Positions 10,201 through 18,196 of a stretch of DNA of 46,220 bases are shown piece after piece (position 1 is the stretch's first letter; every line of letters begins with the position of its first letter). A model generated the notes under the pieces. That model worked only from the letters and a program-made list of their open reading frames with translations. It had not been told where the DNA came from and searched no databases. Where the stretch lies: assembly GCA_023091735.1 (NCBI GenBank), contig JALKBU010000352.1, positions 1 to 46,220 on the forward strand, given 5' to 3'. A program made the position numbers and the translations under genes. The DNA is from Trichomonas tenax. Taxonomy: Eukaryota > Parabasalia > Trichomonadida > Trichomonadidae.

Positions 10201-12841
10201 TCATTGGGCTGATGGATAATTCTCTTGATCCATTCGTATTGATGGAGAAGATTGCATCATCATCGCCGGAGTTCTTCAGTCTGATCTGTTGTGTCCTCAA
10301 AATACCGATTGGCATCAATCCGAATGCAAGGGACTTCTTGTTGATTGAGCACTTTGGAGATCCGACATCACCAATCAAGCGCAACGTTCTGCTGGGACCT
10401 CCAGATACGTTGAGCGTGATATTGAGTTCATCGTGTGGATGATTGCCTGGGCTATATGAGATTTCGATGTTCGAAGATGAGTTTGGATCGATTGTACCTG
10501 TTGGCGTGGAAATAGAAAACGGAGGCTTGATGTCTGTCCATTTATATGAAGCAGGGGCCATACTTCTGTTGATGACAGTGATGAATTCTCTGATAACAGG
10601 AATTGTGCTGTCACCGGCAAATCTGAATTCCATAGATGTCTTTGAAAGTTGGACGTCAATTGGAATAACTTGCGCGCATATATTGACTGAATATGAGTGT
10701 GCGCTGTTGACTGTATATGTGATTGTCTTCATGAAGTTCTGCGGCTTGTTTGACAAGAATCTGATATCGAAACCAGCAACTTGTTTCGGTGGAATAACTT
10801 GAGAAAAGGGACCACTCTTTGAGAGTTCATCGTATTCGTAATTGATAGAAACAATGATATTTTGCTGAAGATTGTTTGTGATAGTGAATGATCTTGCAAC
10901 ACTTGAATATACAGAAACTTGTCCGAAGTTCATTGTTTCGTGTGAAGCAGTGACCAACAATTGCTGTGCTGGAGTTAATGGATGAGAGCATTCATTAATT
11001 TCAGCAGGTGTTGTTGCTTTAGCTTTGAACTTCTTCTTGATTAAGTTGTCTTTGTTATTCAACAATGTCTTCTGCTGATTAGCGATCGCTTGATCAACGC
11101 TCTCTTTCGTCAAAACATTTGAATTATCTTCATTGGACTTAAGTGGTGCGTCAATGATGTGAACAGGTGGATCTGGTGGCGCCAAACCATTATCATCCAT
11201 ATCATGCATCATATCTTCAAGAGAAACAGAATGAGTCAAGTACTCATTGAGCTCTTCTTGCGTATATTCTCCCCTTGTATTTTCAAGATATGCTTTAGCC
11301 TTTTCGAGAATCTTTCGCTGTTTATCACATTCCATTTGCAACTGCTCTCTCTTCTTACGTGGTTCTGATAGATATTTATCATATCCTTCTCTTGCCTCTT
11401 TGCGTTTCTCGAGTTCTTTGATATCATAACCGTATTTAGTGTCTGGATGCATTGCACGGAATTTGATTTCTTCGTTTTCAAGCCATGGATCTTGTCTCTT
11501 AAATGGTTTATGTTCATCGCCAGATTTCGTTGATCTTCCGATAAGATTTAATGTTTTCTTTATAAGTCCATCGCTGAAGATAATTGGTGTTGACATAGAG
11601 AAATCACCCAAAGTCTTAGGGAAGAAAATAACATTAATTGTTTTCGATGAATTTGGATTTATGACACCTTTAGAAGGCTCAAATCTGAAGTGTGCAATTG
11701 GTTTCACATTATACGATGTTGGCAATATTGAGTTGTTTTTAAGGACAAGCTGCTGCTGAGTTCTCGACATGACAGCTGTTGTTTCAAACTGAAAGTCAGT
11801 GACATTAAGAGAAACAGAAAGTGGCGCTGTCTTTCCTTGGAACTGAAAATCGATGTGTTGTGAAGTTTCAACGATTTCTATTGAGCTATAGTATTTATAT
11901 TCTTGTTCATTTTCTAACGCTTGTGGTGTGTCTGTCGGTGGATTAAAAACAAAACGAATTGTTGTTGATTGATATGGATTTAATGTTCCTTCTGAAGGAA
12001 TTGCAAAGAATATTTGATTTTTTGATTGCGTTAAGTAATTGTTTGTAACATCAAGTCGAGATTTCTGCGTTGGTGTATTTTTTGCTGGCATAACAACGAA
12101 TGATCTTTTATATTGACCTTGATTTACGATTTTAGCATCATAAACACGTTTCTGGCCGACGAATATTGTCTGAAAATCAATCAAATTGACTTCTTTTTCA
12201 TCCAACATCAATGATAAAGAATGTTGAACTGCTGTTCCTGTTACATTCAAAACAGCAGCATCAAGATTGTGCTCTTGCGTGTGTACATTGACTTTCAGAT
12301 TGAAATTGCCAACATTGTGTGGTTTTATCGTGGCTGCAATCTCACAAGTCTTATTTGGAAGCAAAGGCCCTGTACTTGGTATAAATTCGACAGTATCATC
12401 ATCGCATGTAACGTTAAATGTGCCTTCGCGAGTTCCAATGTTTGAAATAGAGAAGGTAAATTTAGATTTTGTGTCAACACCAACAGATCCTATTGAAAGT
12501 GATGACAAATCGCATACAATCCTAGGACATGGAGGAAGAGCCATAATAGGAACTTTTGCTGTATAAGTTGGCGTGTAAATCGTCAATTCTTCACGAATAA
12601 CTTGTTGTTCGCTGCATTTGTATTTAAGAACAGCTTTCGTACCAAGTCCTGGTGGCGTAAATTGTGTGTTTTCGACGAAAATATTAAATTTTGAGTCATT
12701 TTGCAATCTAAATCTGATTTGGACGGGTTTAGAGCCAACATTCGTCACCCAAACATCAATAGAGTCCATCTCGCCTGGTTTCGAGTCCCTAAAAATAATC
12801 GAATCCGGGACAACACTGAACTCTTGTTGACTTTTCTTCAT
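4223..12841 (-). CDS. CFAP47: CFAP47-like axonemal protein with ASH/hydin-type domains and a calponin-homology region
   Basis: A single 2872-aa ORF. Repeated beta-sandwich domains of the ASH/MSP/hydin type run along nearly the whole length; typical signatures are 'F..V..G.....I.V.N.G..P' followed by 'P..G.I.P.S......F.P'. A charged coiled segment lies near residues 450-545. Around residues 1535-1710 a helical calponin-homology-like block (SWMIVLMQCYKLYGINRIN, later LKDGYALCAALSYH) interrupts the beta domains. ASH domains on both sides of one CH block are the layout of CFAP47, a ciliary protein of roughly 3000 residues linked to the axonemal central apparatus. Hydin is the main alternative but is much longer. 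It presumably works in the flagella. The ATG is preceded by AAAAAAACGTACA; the stop lies in TAAAT. The ORF has no visible breaks or introns. Confidence 0.85.
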   Translation of the reverse strand: MKKSQQEFSVVPDSIIFRDSKPGEMDSIDVWVTNVGSKPVQIRFRLQNDSKFNIFVENTQFTPPGLGTKAVLKYKCSEQQVIREELTIYTPTYTAKVPIMALPPCPRIVCDLSSLSIGSVGVDTKSKFTFSISNIGTREGTFNVTCDDDTVEFIPSTGPLLPNKTCEIAATIKPHNVGNFNLKVNVHTQEHNLDAAVLNVTGTAVQHSLSLMLDEKEVNLIDFQTIFVGQKRVYDAKIVNQGQYKRSFVVMPAKNTPTQKSRLDVTNNYLTQSKNQIFFAIPSEGTLNPYQSTTIRFVFNPPTDTPQALENEQEYKYYSSIEIVETSQHIDFQFQGKTAPLSVSLNVTDFQFETTAVMSRTQQQLVLKNNSILPTSYNVKPIAHFRFEPSKGVINPNSSKTINVIFFPKTLGDFSMSTPIIFSDGLIKKTLNLIGRSTKSGDEHKPFKRQDPWLENEEIKFRAMHPDTKYGYDIKELEKRKEAREGYDKYLSEPRKKREQLQMECDKQRKILEKAKAYLENTRGEYTQEELNEYLTHSVSLEDMMHDMDDNGLAPPDPPVHIIDAPLKSNEDNSNVLTKESVDQAIANQQKTLLNNKDNLIKKKFKAKATTPAEINECSHPLTPAQQLLVTASHETMNFGQVSVYSSVARSFTITNNLQQNIIVSINYEYDELSKSGPFSQVIPPKQVAGFDIRFLSNKPQNFMKTITYTVNSAHSYSVNICAQVIPIDVQLSKTSMEFRFAGDSTIPVIREFITVINRSMAPASYKWTDIKPPFSISTPTGTIDPNSSSNIEISYSPGNHPHDELNITLNVSGGPSRTLRLIGDVGSPKCSINKKSLAFGLMPIGILRTQQIRLKNSGDDDAIFSINTNGSRELSISPMSGKVSARDQQMIQISFKANHARIFDLPVTISICGAQPITFNVTAQSELPNVCITNTEFDFGRVFVGSYQSIEGTIKNVGAIPAILFLNLSAHPEFRIEYQTDLSDNNENKNSISLVSDPFFVTKMAPTQEYMSMESTTSLAYSAHISSTSSTTSLRTDILADFDATNAGLVYKIQIMDNSQIKFNLVFQPSKQGDHSFELPITLLNMMSSSSFHLQPIVSGEAVLSPIIVSNTSLDFGICPVIDKLNPSQRKVARSISLLNDNKQKILWRFDNSVIPKVNDEPAFVVEPIEGELDSGFTEVIHVQFQPPSATPFNCYVPLLSKGKEESVIGKIQFTGVGTSSMFSVSVPEIALPIVPLNTKSQIELYIKNDGYIDGLLKATISADENAFPVKVTFPDGNQLQHTQEKLPLLVSFQASKPMSFSVNVALTDDNGHATSFIVTCTTDNSIFTLYPYFANPIQLNAKSTVEDLNKFMNNSELTSRFISNSGDYSNIKGQTWEPLCSQMMIKFVMRYFNALFFSTQLSEFPQGLVENQGVIIQEMIQNFMPSKKNDKTEERLSTAVDDKFSKRLEAIKKLLTTLKSMGALLGSVKPEFLLPRQDFVQVMRSKIMKQLLGIDKFGAPELDSIDPKVLSEFTSSNAFSSSLVDKLKVIETLYNNLSIESWMIVLMQCYKLYGINRINPDKFNNIPGVQVAVKSLRGSKPQTEDLSDTIMKKMREVPYNNKEVTILRWLSIYSVLKSNDLRAIQSDFKSLKDGYALCAALSYHTKLFNGNIAFLPNDKREREQNAIEFTNALKFLKLGFSPSAEEIFGGNECMNAMIGAYIMDIIPHFIPIQTIEFSGPLHKPITRVVSVTNPSKSEITYRAIYDGNPNYQLGSESVFVGPNQTVDFPVTFQARTIKPLSGRLTLIPSRPRYITNSDNSSRSASHPPTYSAPIVVDFISNITVSAPETSVTADTPIYQNLPLKIPVKNLIGVPSKMNIYSLVTLVADENGKEIGSSKSLAQQISAFVQNPLDNSDEYFDYSKEKNIDNIIKNHKTFILNRSNIEFTATKTEFQLELDFIPIKLGTYRCLILFIDDQKGEFILEVIGNARLPAGVEISGKYKVEAGKKIQSSIPIDLINQNLFNALAFSIERFLAILNDNKEGRIKDEVTRRQHDLENISRTSITSRKFFVLSSAPQFYEMLNELNVSKTVPVHTERSNNSKNVQQATNALAITFKPTKAGEYPCKVVLLSENDVRVFMLKGVALQTTHELSMEFSTTTGKTVKQEIPFTNPSNEVWSFKTTITGDNGFQTTPRFTVKGGTTQTIQIQFNPNKFGTFNADLLIQNLTKESSVLYKLTAVVDEPPAEDKIVINAQARIPSKHKISVPKFTLNSIKVTSDIPVITFEKTFNPQPQPAMDFEFEVSAQRSGISAGMITFTDSVTQNHIWYVVEIHVSAPAVEQQLNVSTVARQSVAVQIPITNPNKFPVTFNVSYQDTDISGIHEFLVPPEGSINYSVSVTPLRSCNKIASIYFYSESGGEFWYNIQITATDPPPSVLAPLSAPIGKFDTTFIVIDNPTDKTVNFRLENEFPNVFDVLSKRMILLQPGENKRIEVRYIPSMIGTKEQSTISFISAEIGTFSYIVSGIGKPPQPLSPTIISSVVSATNSALILFANPFSFPSRFSVTMTTTTEAFSFLVKKKVFTLSTFGEEFQIPFTFSPRELGQFQASIIIVSLGPARSQLPDLDSAPGIRWIYPIIGNSLASDANEAKVLKTKSMEPIEQNLTFTLVGENESLQPNEYEIRTEVPQNADFTNGQLSLTIVEARQNDTGTDLIVNAKFSPMRPVVTTVVSTVKNTLGQEWQFRIDLVSEIGRPIETITIESLLNKVGIAHVKMPPDVHGQKPFHAYFTTGSASEFSVSPSHGLAVPGTPELPVEISFSPKTYGKLLKGMFVVDMIDAQYIYDVVGKMPDYVPPVVAQSSLAPIVAPIDSPGNGGKRKTAGSKIKRPFMNSRK

Positions 12842-13260
12842 TTTTCGTTTTTATTGGATGTACGTTTTTTTCATTTTCTTAAATTGTCAAATCTCCCACA
12901 AATTTTTCTTTATATTTTCTCCTTAAATATTTATTATCATTTATTTTAAATATAATATTATCAATATATATCTCGTATATATTCTATAAATAATATAATT
13001 TTTCTATTAGCATTATCGTATTTCTCGAAAAATTGATTTTTTTTTCTGCTATCATTTTTAGATTTTATTTTCATTATAACTCACTAACATAAAGATATCT
13101 GATGAAAGCACATTAAATAATAGTCGCCAATTTAGTTTTTCTACAAATCTATTATAGAGTTAAAGACTAAACCCAATATTTTATACATAATCACATTAAA
13201 TCTTTTTCAATAATCAATGTTATCAAATAATTAGCTTAAATAAGCAATACAAACAAACAT
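12842..13260. other. AT-rich spacer holding the CFAP47-like promoter
   Basis: No ORF or RNA gene is visible. Reading leftward, TGTCA lies near 12886 and the sequence TGTACGTTTTTTT (12859-12871, reverse AAAAAAACGTACA) lies 18 bp before the start codon of the CFAP47-like gene. The latter is a one-step variant of the AAAACGTGNCA motif. The rest is very A+T-rich. Confidence 0.4.
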
Positions 13261-14010
13261 TTAGTCACAAAACTCGAACTTCTTCATCTCATTAACAAAT
13301 GCATAATATTCTTGATACATTTGATAAGTTTCAGGAGACATTTCTTGTGGAATCGATGAAAATCGCTTTTGTTCGTTGACAGTGATCTGATTCACAAGTT
13401 TTGTCGCTGCTCCGTGTGAATCACAATAAGTTTTAAGAATTTTCTTCTTAACGTCGAGATTTTGAGCCTTAAACTTTTTTGGAAGGTTTTCTAACTGTTC
13501 AAATATATCAATATATTCATCTTCTAATGCATCTGCATTTGCTTCACTTGTGTGTAATATAACAAGTCCATTTAGATCCATTGGTGTTGGAGCTATCGGT
13601 GGCTTTAATAATGAACCGAGAAACGTTTGATATTCGTTGAGTCTTTGATTATTTGTGTTATAATCTGATTTTAAGCAATTATATTCTTCATCGAGGCGAT
13701 CTTGCTTTGCTTTTTCTTTTTTAAGTATTGCTTCCATTTGTGTGTTGTCATTTTCGAGTTTAATAATTTCATTTCGAATTGCAGAAAGCTGAGCTAAAGC
13801 GTCACTGGCAGAAAGTATCATATTCGAAGCGTTTTCCGTATACTCCATTATTTTTTCGTTTCTTTCTTTTCTTTTCGAATCTCTTTCTTGTGTAAGTTTA
13901 ATTAATCGTCTTTTTTCTCTTTTGAGCTCGAAATTTTCAGCTTCAAGCTTTCTCACTTGTTTCTGCATCGCTTGAATCGCAGCAACAGCAGCTTGACTCG
14001 AATCATCCAT
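13261..14010 (-). CDS. Coiled-coil protein of unknown function
   Basis: The true start is taken as the ATG at 14008-14010, giving 249 aa beginning MDDSSQAAVAAIQAMQ. The frame stays open upstream to 14430, but that part overlaps the 3' end of the HSP90 gene and translates into a low-complexity, non-protein-like sequence. Residues 10-130 form a strongly charged heptad coiled coil. A proline-containing linker follows (PPIAPTPMD, about 135-145), then a shorter acidic helical region, ending FEFCD. Nothing identifies a family; a cytoskeletal or vesicle-tethering role would be a guess. It is 154 bp downstream of the HSP90 stop on the same strand. The stop is in TAAAT. Confidence 0.75.
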   Translation of the reverse strand: MDDSSQAAVAAIQAMQKQVRKLEAENFELKREKRRLIKLTQERDSKRKERNEKIMEYTENASNMILSASDALAQLSAIRNEIIKLENDNTQMEAILKKEKAKQDRLDEEYNCLKSDYNTNNQRLNEYQTFLGSLLKPPIAPTPMDLNGLVILHTSEANADALEDEYIDIFEQLENLPKKFKAQNLDVKKKILKTYCDSHGAATKLVNQITVNEQKRFSSIPQEMSPETYQMYQEYYAFVNEMKKFEFCD

Positions 14011-14164
14011 TTTTAATAAACGACAAAAATAAAAATGAACAATTATAAGCAAATTGTAAATGCTTGATTTAAGATTTGTAAGTTGAAATATGTTTATTTT
14101 TATTAAAATAAATAAAAAATATGAAGTTACAAAATAATAATGAAATAATATAATGAAAAATAGA

Positions 14165-16570
14165 CTACAACAGTCCTGCGTAACATTCTTCTGGTGTTGA
14201 TGGATGCAAATCTGCTGGAAGTTCATCACCATCTTCTTTGACGTTACCACCAACTTTGTAGTTTCTTCCGAGCTTGATGAAAGGCTGATTCTTGTGTGCG
14301 AACTCGAATTCATCTTCGACCTTTGGATAGAAGATCTTGTTTTCATCCTCGAATGCAGCAACCTTTGGTTCAATCTCGTAAGAGCGTCCAACCATGTGGA
14401 AGACTCTCTTTGTGAAGTTGAGCGGATCATTTAATGTGTATCCACCAGCGAGAAGAGCAGCATCGAAAATCAAACGGACATCTTCAAGTGTTGCAACCTT
14501 CTGCTCTGGTGTTAATTTACGATATGTGAAAATCCTGTTGAACAAGTCTTTGACTGTTGGATGAGCATAGTTCAATTCAAGTGTCTTCTTATTCATGTAG
14601 ATGTTGTCTGCCATCTGAGAGTCCTGAACCATCTGCGCACGCATGAGACGCTCATGGGAAGCCGTATAGCCATAACCACTTGCTGTGCAGATAGCTGGAA
14701 CTGTCTTCAGGCGCTTGGAAAGGATAACATTCTCGATTCTTTCACCGACAGCGCGCTTAATCCATGGAACGATTCTGTTGAATTGGCGCTGTGTGATGCC
14801 TTCGAATGAAGAAACATCCTGGATCTTTTCCTCTGAGAATTTGTCGCCTGAGAACTTCTCTGGGCTATCGAGTGGAATACCGTTGTATTCATCCATGCGC
14901 TCGAAGCAGTAGACATCGATTGGCTCAAGAGCGAAGAGGATTTCATATCCCTTAGAAAGCAAATCTTGGATGTATGGAGAGTTGCGAGCTTCCTCAAGTG
15001 AAGCAGCGCCGATCCAATAGATCTTCTCCTGACCCTTCTTCATACGTGCTAAGTAGTCATCGAGTGTTGTGAGCTTCTTCGGTGAATATGATGTGTAGAA
15101 CATAAGGAGTTGTGAAAGCATGCGCTTGTTCTGTTCATCATCGACAACGCCGTATTTGATGTTACCGCCATACTTTGAATAGAAGTCTGCGTACTGGAGT
15201 GGGTCCTCCATGAACATGCGCTTGATCAAGCTGAGGATAGCTGATGTAACCTTGCTCTTGATCAGCTTAAGGGAGTTCTCCTTGATGAGACGATCACGAT
15301 CGACATTGAGACCTAAATCATTGCTATCGATAACACCCTTGATGAAGTGGAGATAGTCTGGAAGAAGCTCATCTGTCCAGCTGTCTGAAACAAGAACACG
15401 CTTGACATATAATCTAACATTTCTTGTGAAGTGTGAGAATAATTGATCAGCTGGCGGTGGAACACTTGGAATGAAGAGAAGAGATGAAAACTGAACACGT
15501 CCTTCGAAGTTCTTATGGAGATGGAGCATTGGCCCCTTTGGTTCCTTGAAGAAGATTGTGAAGAACTCGTTGTAGTCACTCTCGACAACTTCTTCTGGTT
15601 TTCTAAGCCAGATTGGCTTACGATCATTGACTTGAACCCACTGCCAAACAGTCTTGAGGACTGTTCCCTTTGGCTCGCTCTTCTTCTTTGGTTTGTCCAT
15701 TTCTTCATCTTCATCATCAGAGTCAACAACGACGTCATCATCGTTGAAAATGTCATTGGCTTTATCCTGATCCAATGTTTCATCCTCCTGAACGTAAACT
15801 TCCTTGAAGTGCCAAATCTTAACAGGGAAGTCGACGAACATAGAATAATGGCGAACAATTGCCATAATTCTATCTCGATCGACGTAATTGTAGCAGTTAT
15901 CCTTCAAATGGAGAATAACAGATGTTCCACGACCCAACGTGTTGCCTCTTGGGTCCTCTGTAACTGTGAAAGATGATGAAGCATCTGATTCCCAAATATG
16001 CTGCTTTGTATCATTGTTAGACTTGGAGACAACAGTAACACGGTCAGCGACGAGGAATGATGAATAGAAACCGACACCGAATTGGCCAATTAAATTTGTA
16101 TCTCCTGATTGGAGCATCTTTTGGAATTCATATGTACCAGATTTTGCGATCCTACCAAGATTATTGATTAATTCATCCTTAGTCATTCCAATACCTGTGT
16201 CTGTGATCGAAAGTGTTTTTTCTTCTTCGTTGATATCGATTAAAATTTCCAAATTCTTCGATCCCTGGTCAAGAACAGATGGATCGCGGAGAGCTTGAAA
16301 ACGAATCTTGTCGAGAGCATCATTTGCATTTGAAATAAGTTCTCTCATGAAAATATCTTTGTTATGATAGAGGTTATCGATGAGGATACCAAGAATTTTA
16401 GTAGTTTCGGCCTGATAATCGTGTGATTCTGTTGTTGATTCGATTTTCGCTTTCTCTGTTGCAGAAAAATTCACGTGAAGTTTCTCACGGAGTTCCTGGT
16501 CAATGTATTCTACTTTTTTCGTTTTTGTGATTGGAGCAGAATAAACTGAAGAAAGGAATAAAAACATCAT
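14165..16570 (-). CDS. ER-type HSP90 (GRP94/endoplasmin)
   Basis: This 801-aa protein has all the HSP90 hallmarks: the Bergerat ATP site with ELISNAND (77-84), DTGIGMT (124-130) and GQFGVGFYS (162-170). An acidic linker follows at about 275-298, then the middle domain (WQWVQVNDRKPIWLR) and the dimerisation domain. The endoplasmin class is shown by DPRGNTLGRGT (206-216) and by a short hydrophobic leader (residues 2-12) consistent with a signal peptide cut near APITK. It should fold secretory and surface proteins in the ER lumen, using ATP. The C-terminus ends ...EECYAGLL, without KDEL/HDEL and without the MEEVD of cytosolic HSP90. The stop is TAG, one of the few not inside TAAA. AAAACGTGAC lies 11 bp upstream of the ATG. 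Confidence 0.95.
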   Translation of the reverse strand: MMFLFLSSVYSAPITKTKKVEYIDQELREKLHVNFSATEKAKIESTTESHDYQAETTKILGILIDNLYHNKDIFMRELISNANDALDKIRFQALRDPSVLDQGSKNLEILIDINEEEKTLSITDTGIGMTKDELINNLGRIAKSGTYEFQKMLQSGDTNLIGQFGVGFYSSFLVADRVTVVSKSNNDTKQHIWESDASSSFTVTEDPRGNTLGRGTSVILHLKDNCYNYVDRDRIMAIVRHYSMFVDFPVKIWHFKEVYVQEDETLDQDKANDIFNDDDVVVDSDDEDEEMDKPKKKSEPKGTVLKTVWQWVQVNDRKPIWLRKPEEVVESDYNEFFTIFFKEPKGPMLHLHKNFEGRVQFSSLLFIPSVPPPADQLFSHFTRNVRLYVKRVLVSDSWTDELLPDYLHFIKGVIDSNDLGLNVDRDRLIKENSLKLIKSKVTSAILSLIKRMFMEDPLQYADFYSKYGGNIKYGVVDDEQNKRMLSQLLMFYTSYSPKKLTTLDDYLARMKKGQEKIYWIGAASLEEARNSPYIQDLLSKGYEILFALEPIDVYCFERMDEYNGIPLDSPEKFSGDKFSEEKIQDVSSFEGITQRQFNRIVPWIKRAVGERIENVILSKRLKTVPAICTASGYGYTASHERLMRAQMVQDSQMADNIYMNKKTLELNYAHPTVKDLFNRIFTYRKLTPEQKVATLEDVRLIFDAALLAGGYTLNDPLNFTKRVFHMVGRSYEIEPKVAAFEDENKIFYPKVEDEFEFAHKNQPFIKLGRNYKVGGNVKEDGDELPADLHPSTPEECYAGLL

Positions 16571-16578
16571 TTATTTTT

Positions 16579-16592
16579 TTGTCACGTTTTTT
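16579..16592 (-). promoter_or_regulatory. Promoter motif of the GRP94 gene
   Basis: On the minus strand this reads AAAAAACGTGACAA, ending 8 bp before the ATG. It matches the AAAAGTGNCA/AAACGTGNCA family found at other start codons in the window. Confidence 0.45.
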
Positions 16593-17027
16593 CTGACCAG
16601 ATAATTACATTCGAATTTTTGTGTTTTAATATGATAATTGATATCCACATAATATGTAAACCTAAAATTTAACATCAAACTTAGAAAATAGACCATATTT
16701 TAAAAATATTTTCTCCTTCTAATTGATAGCATAACCAGCACGCAAAGAGGATAATTAAAATTTATGACCACACAATCTATACACGCACTTGTGAATCTTT
16801 GATTAGATATTTCGATAATTTTGATTAAAACACCATGCATTCTATCGACTATATAATAAAAATTCAAATTTATTTAAGATACATATGCTAGTTCATGTAG
16901 AATTCTAATTTTTGGTAAAATTTTAACATAATTATATTTTAGATGTGATCTCCTAGTAATTGGCATTTCATTATATAGACATTGTATTGGATATTCCAAA
17001 AATTTAAAATCTATACTCAAACTTATG
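16593..17027. other. AT-rich spacer
   Basis: I see no gene, RNA or repeat that I can support here. Confidence 0.5.
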
Positions 17028-17623
17028 TTATTTTTGAGAATTTTCAAATTCAGTCAATGGTTGATTCTGAACCGAGCTTTCATCTTCATCCATGAATCCT
17101 TCACCATTGTAGGCAAAAATCTGGATCAAATTCACTATATATCCGATGACCAAGAAATTGAAGAATGTGATTATGTCTCAGTTGAAAATCAGCCTTGTTT
17201 TATCGAAGTACAACATAATAACAATGTTGCAAATGAGGAAAACAAAGCCAACAATGATTGATACGTAATAGAACACATTTCTTAATTTAAAAGAGAGATT
17301 GAAGCAGTACCATCTGAAGCAAAGTATCCAAAATATCTGAGTAAGCTCTTCAAGACACAATGTTGGTATAAACAAACCTTGGAATTTTTTATGAAACTCT
17401 ATGTATTCATCACAGCCATGCTGATTCTGAGCAATGGTGCATAAAGGTAATATAACTTCGTGGTATTCTTTTTCCTCATTAACAATTTTTTTATGTCCCA
17501 TGACTATACGATCTTGTAACCAACAGCTCCAATGAAGATGAAAACAAATGAGAACACTCCAAGGATCTTGTTTCTCTTCGGAGCCTTCTTAAGGAACGAA
17601 ACAACTCTGAGTTCTTTTGTGTT
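17028..17623 (-). pseudogene. Decayed multi-pass membrane protein, possibly TMEM181/Wntless-like
   Basis: Three minus-strand fragments in different frames read as one broken membrane protein. The first (17506-17623) is basic, then has a transmembrane segment (ILGVFSFVFIFIGAVGYKIV) and stops at TAG. The second (17178-17501) begins two bases later in another frame; it carries ILPLCTIAQNQHG, a loop, then two or three hydrophobic segments (FWILCFRWYCF; YYVSIIVGFVFLICNIVIML). The third (from about 17171 to 17028) has a last membrane helix (FFNFLVIGYIVNLIQIF) and an acidic tail ending FENSQK. The order and the final helix plus cytosolic tail recall TMEM181-type seven-helix proteins, but large parts are missing. 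Family identity is tentative; the decay is clear. Confidence 0.45.
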
Positions 17624-18196
17624 TCAGATTTGAATTTTGTGGAAAAACAATATTTTGTAGTAGGTGGAATCGAACCATGTATTCGTTTCCATTTTTAAGA
17701 AAAATAAATATCAATCATCCGTTGAAACACGATGGTACTGTAAACACTCTTATTTTCCATAAACAAAAATACGTTTTCACATAAGATTTGAAGGTCAATA
17801 CTTTGGATATAGCATCCACAGGCATATCAGAATAGTGTATTTAAAGAAAGCAAATCCAAGCTATTCAATAATACCAAGAAATGAAGTGATATACATTAAC
17901 CTTATTATCAGAGATATTCAAGAAAAATTTCCATCAAATTTACTACTTCCAATAGCTTGCAGTTAACTATGTAACAGATTTCCTTACAATATAAATAAGT
18001 GCTCTTCGAAGGTGGGGACTATTTGATAACTTTCATCGAGTTCTTTGAAAAAAGTCATGTAAAATGCAACGGCTTATGAAAAAATGGAAGACTGCAATCA
18101 TACTAACATTCCACATTAAATAAAAGCTAAAGTGAGAACATAATCACTTTGCATAATTACTTCAATATAAGAAATAATGATCTTACTCAAAGATTA
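17624..18196. other. AT-rich spacer
   Basis: No ORF is supported. The inverted repeat TGGAATCGAACC...TTCGTTTCCA near 17666-17692 looks like a tRNA T-arm at first sight, but no tRNA fold can be completed around it. Confidence 0.45.

Noticed and set aside
14011..14430. Upstream extension of the coiled-coil gene's frame into the HSP90 gene
   Set aside because: The overlap translates as low-complexity sequence in another frame of the conserved HSP90 3' end.
17666..17692. T-arm-like sequence (GGTTCGATTCC on the minus strand) suggesting a tRNA
   Set aside because: The T stem has two mismatches, no acceptor stem or A box fits around it, and the site is explained by a simple inverted repeat.
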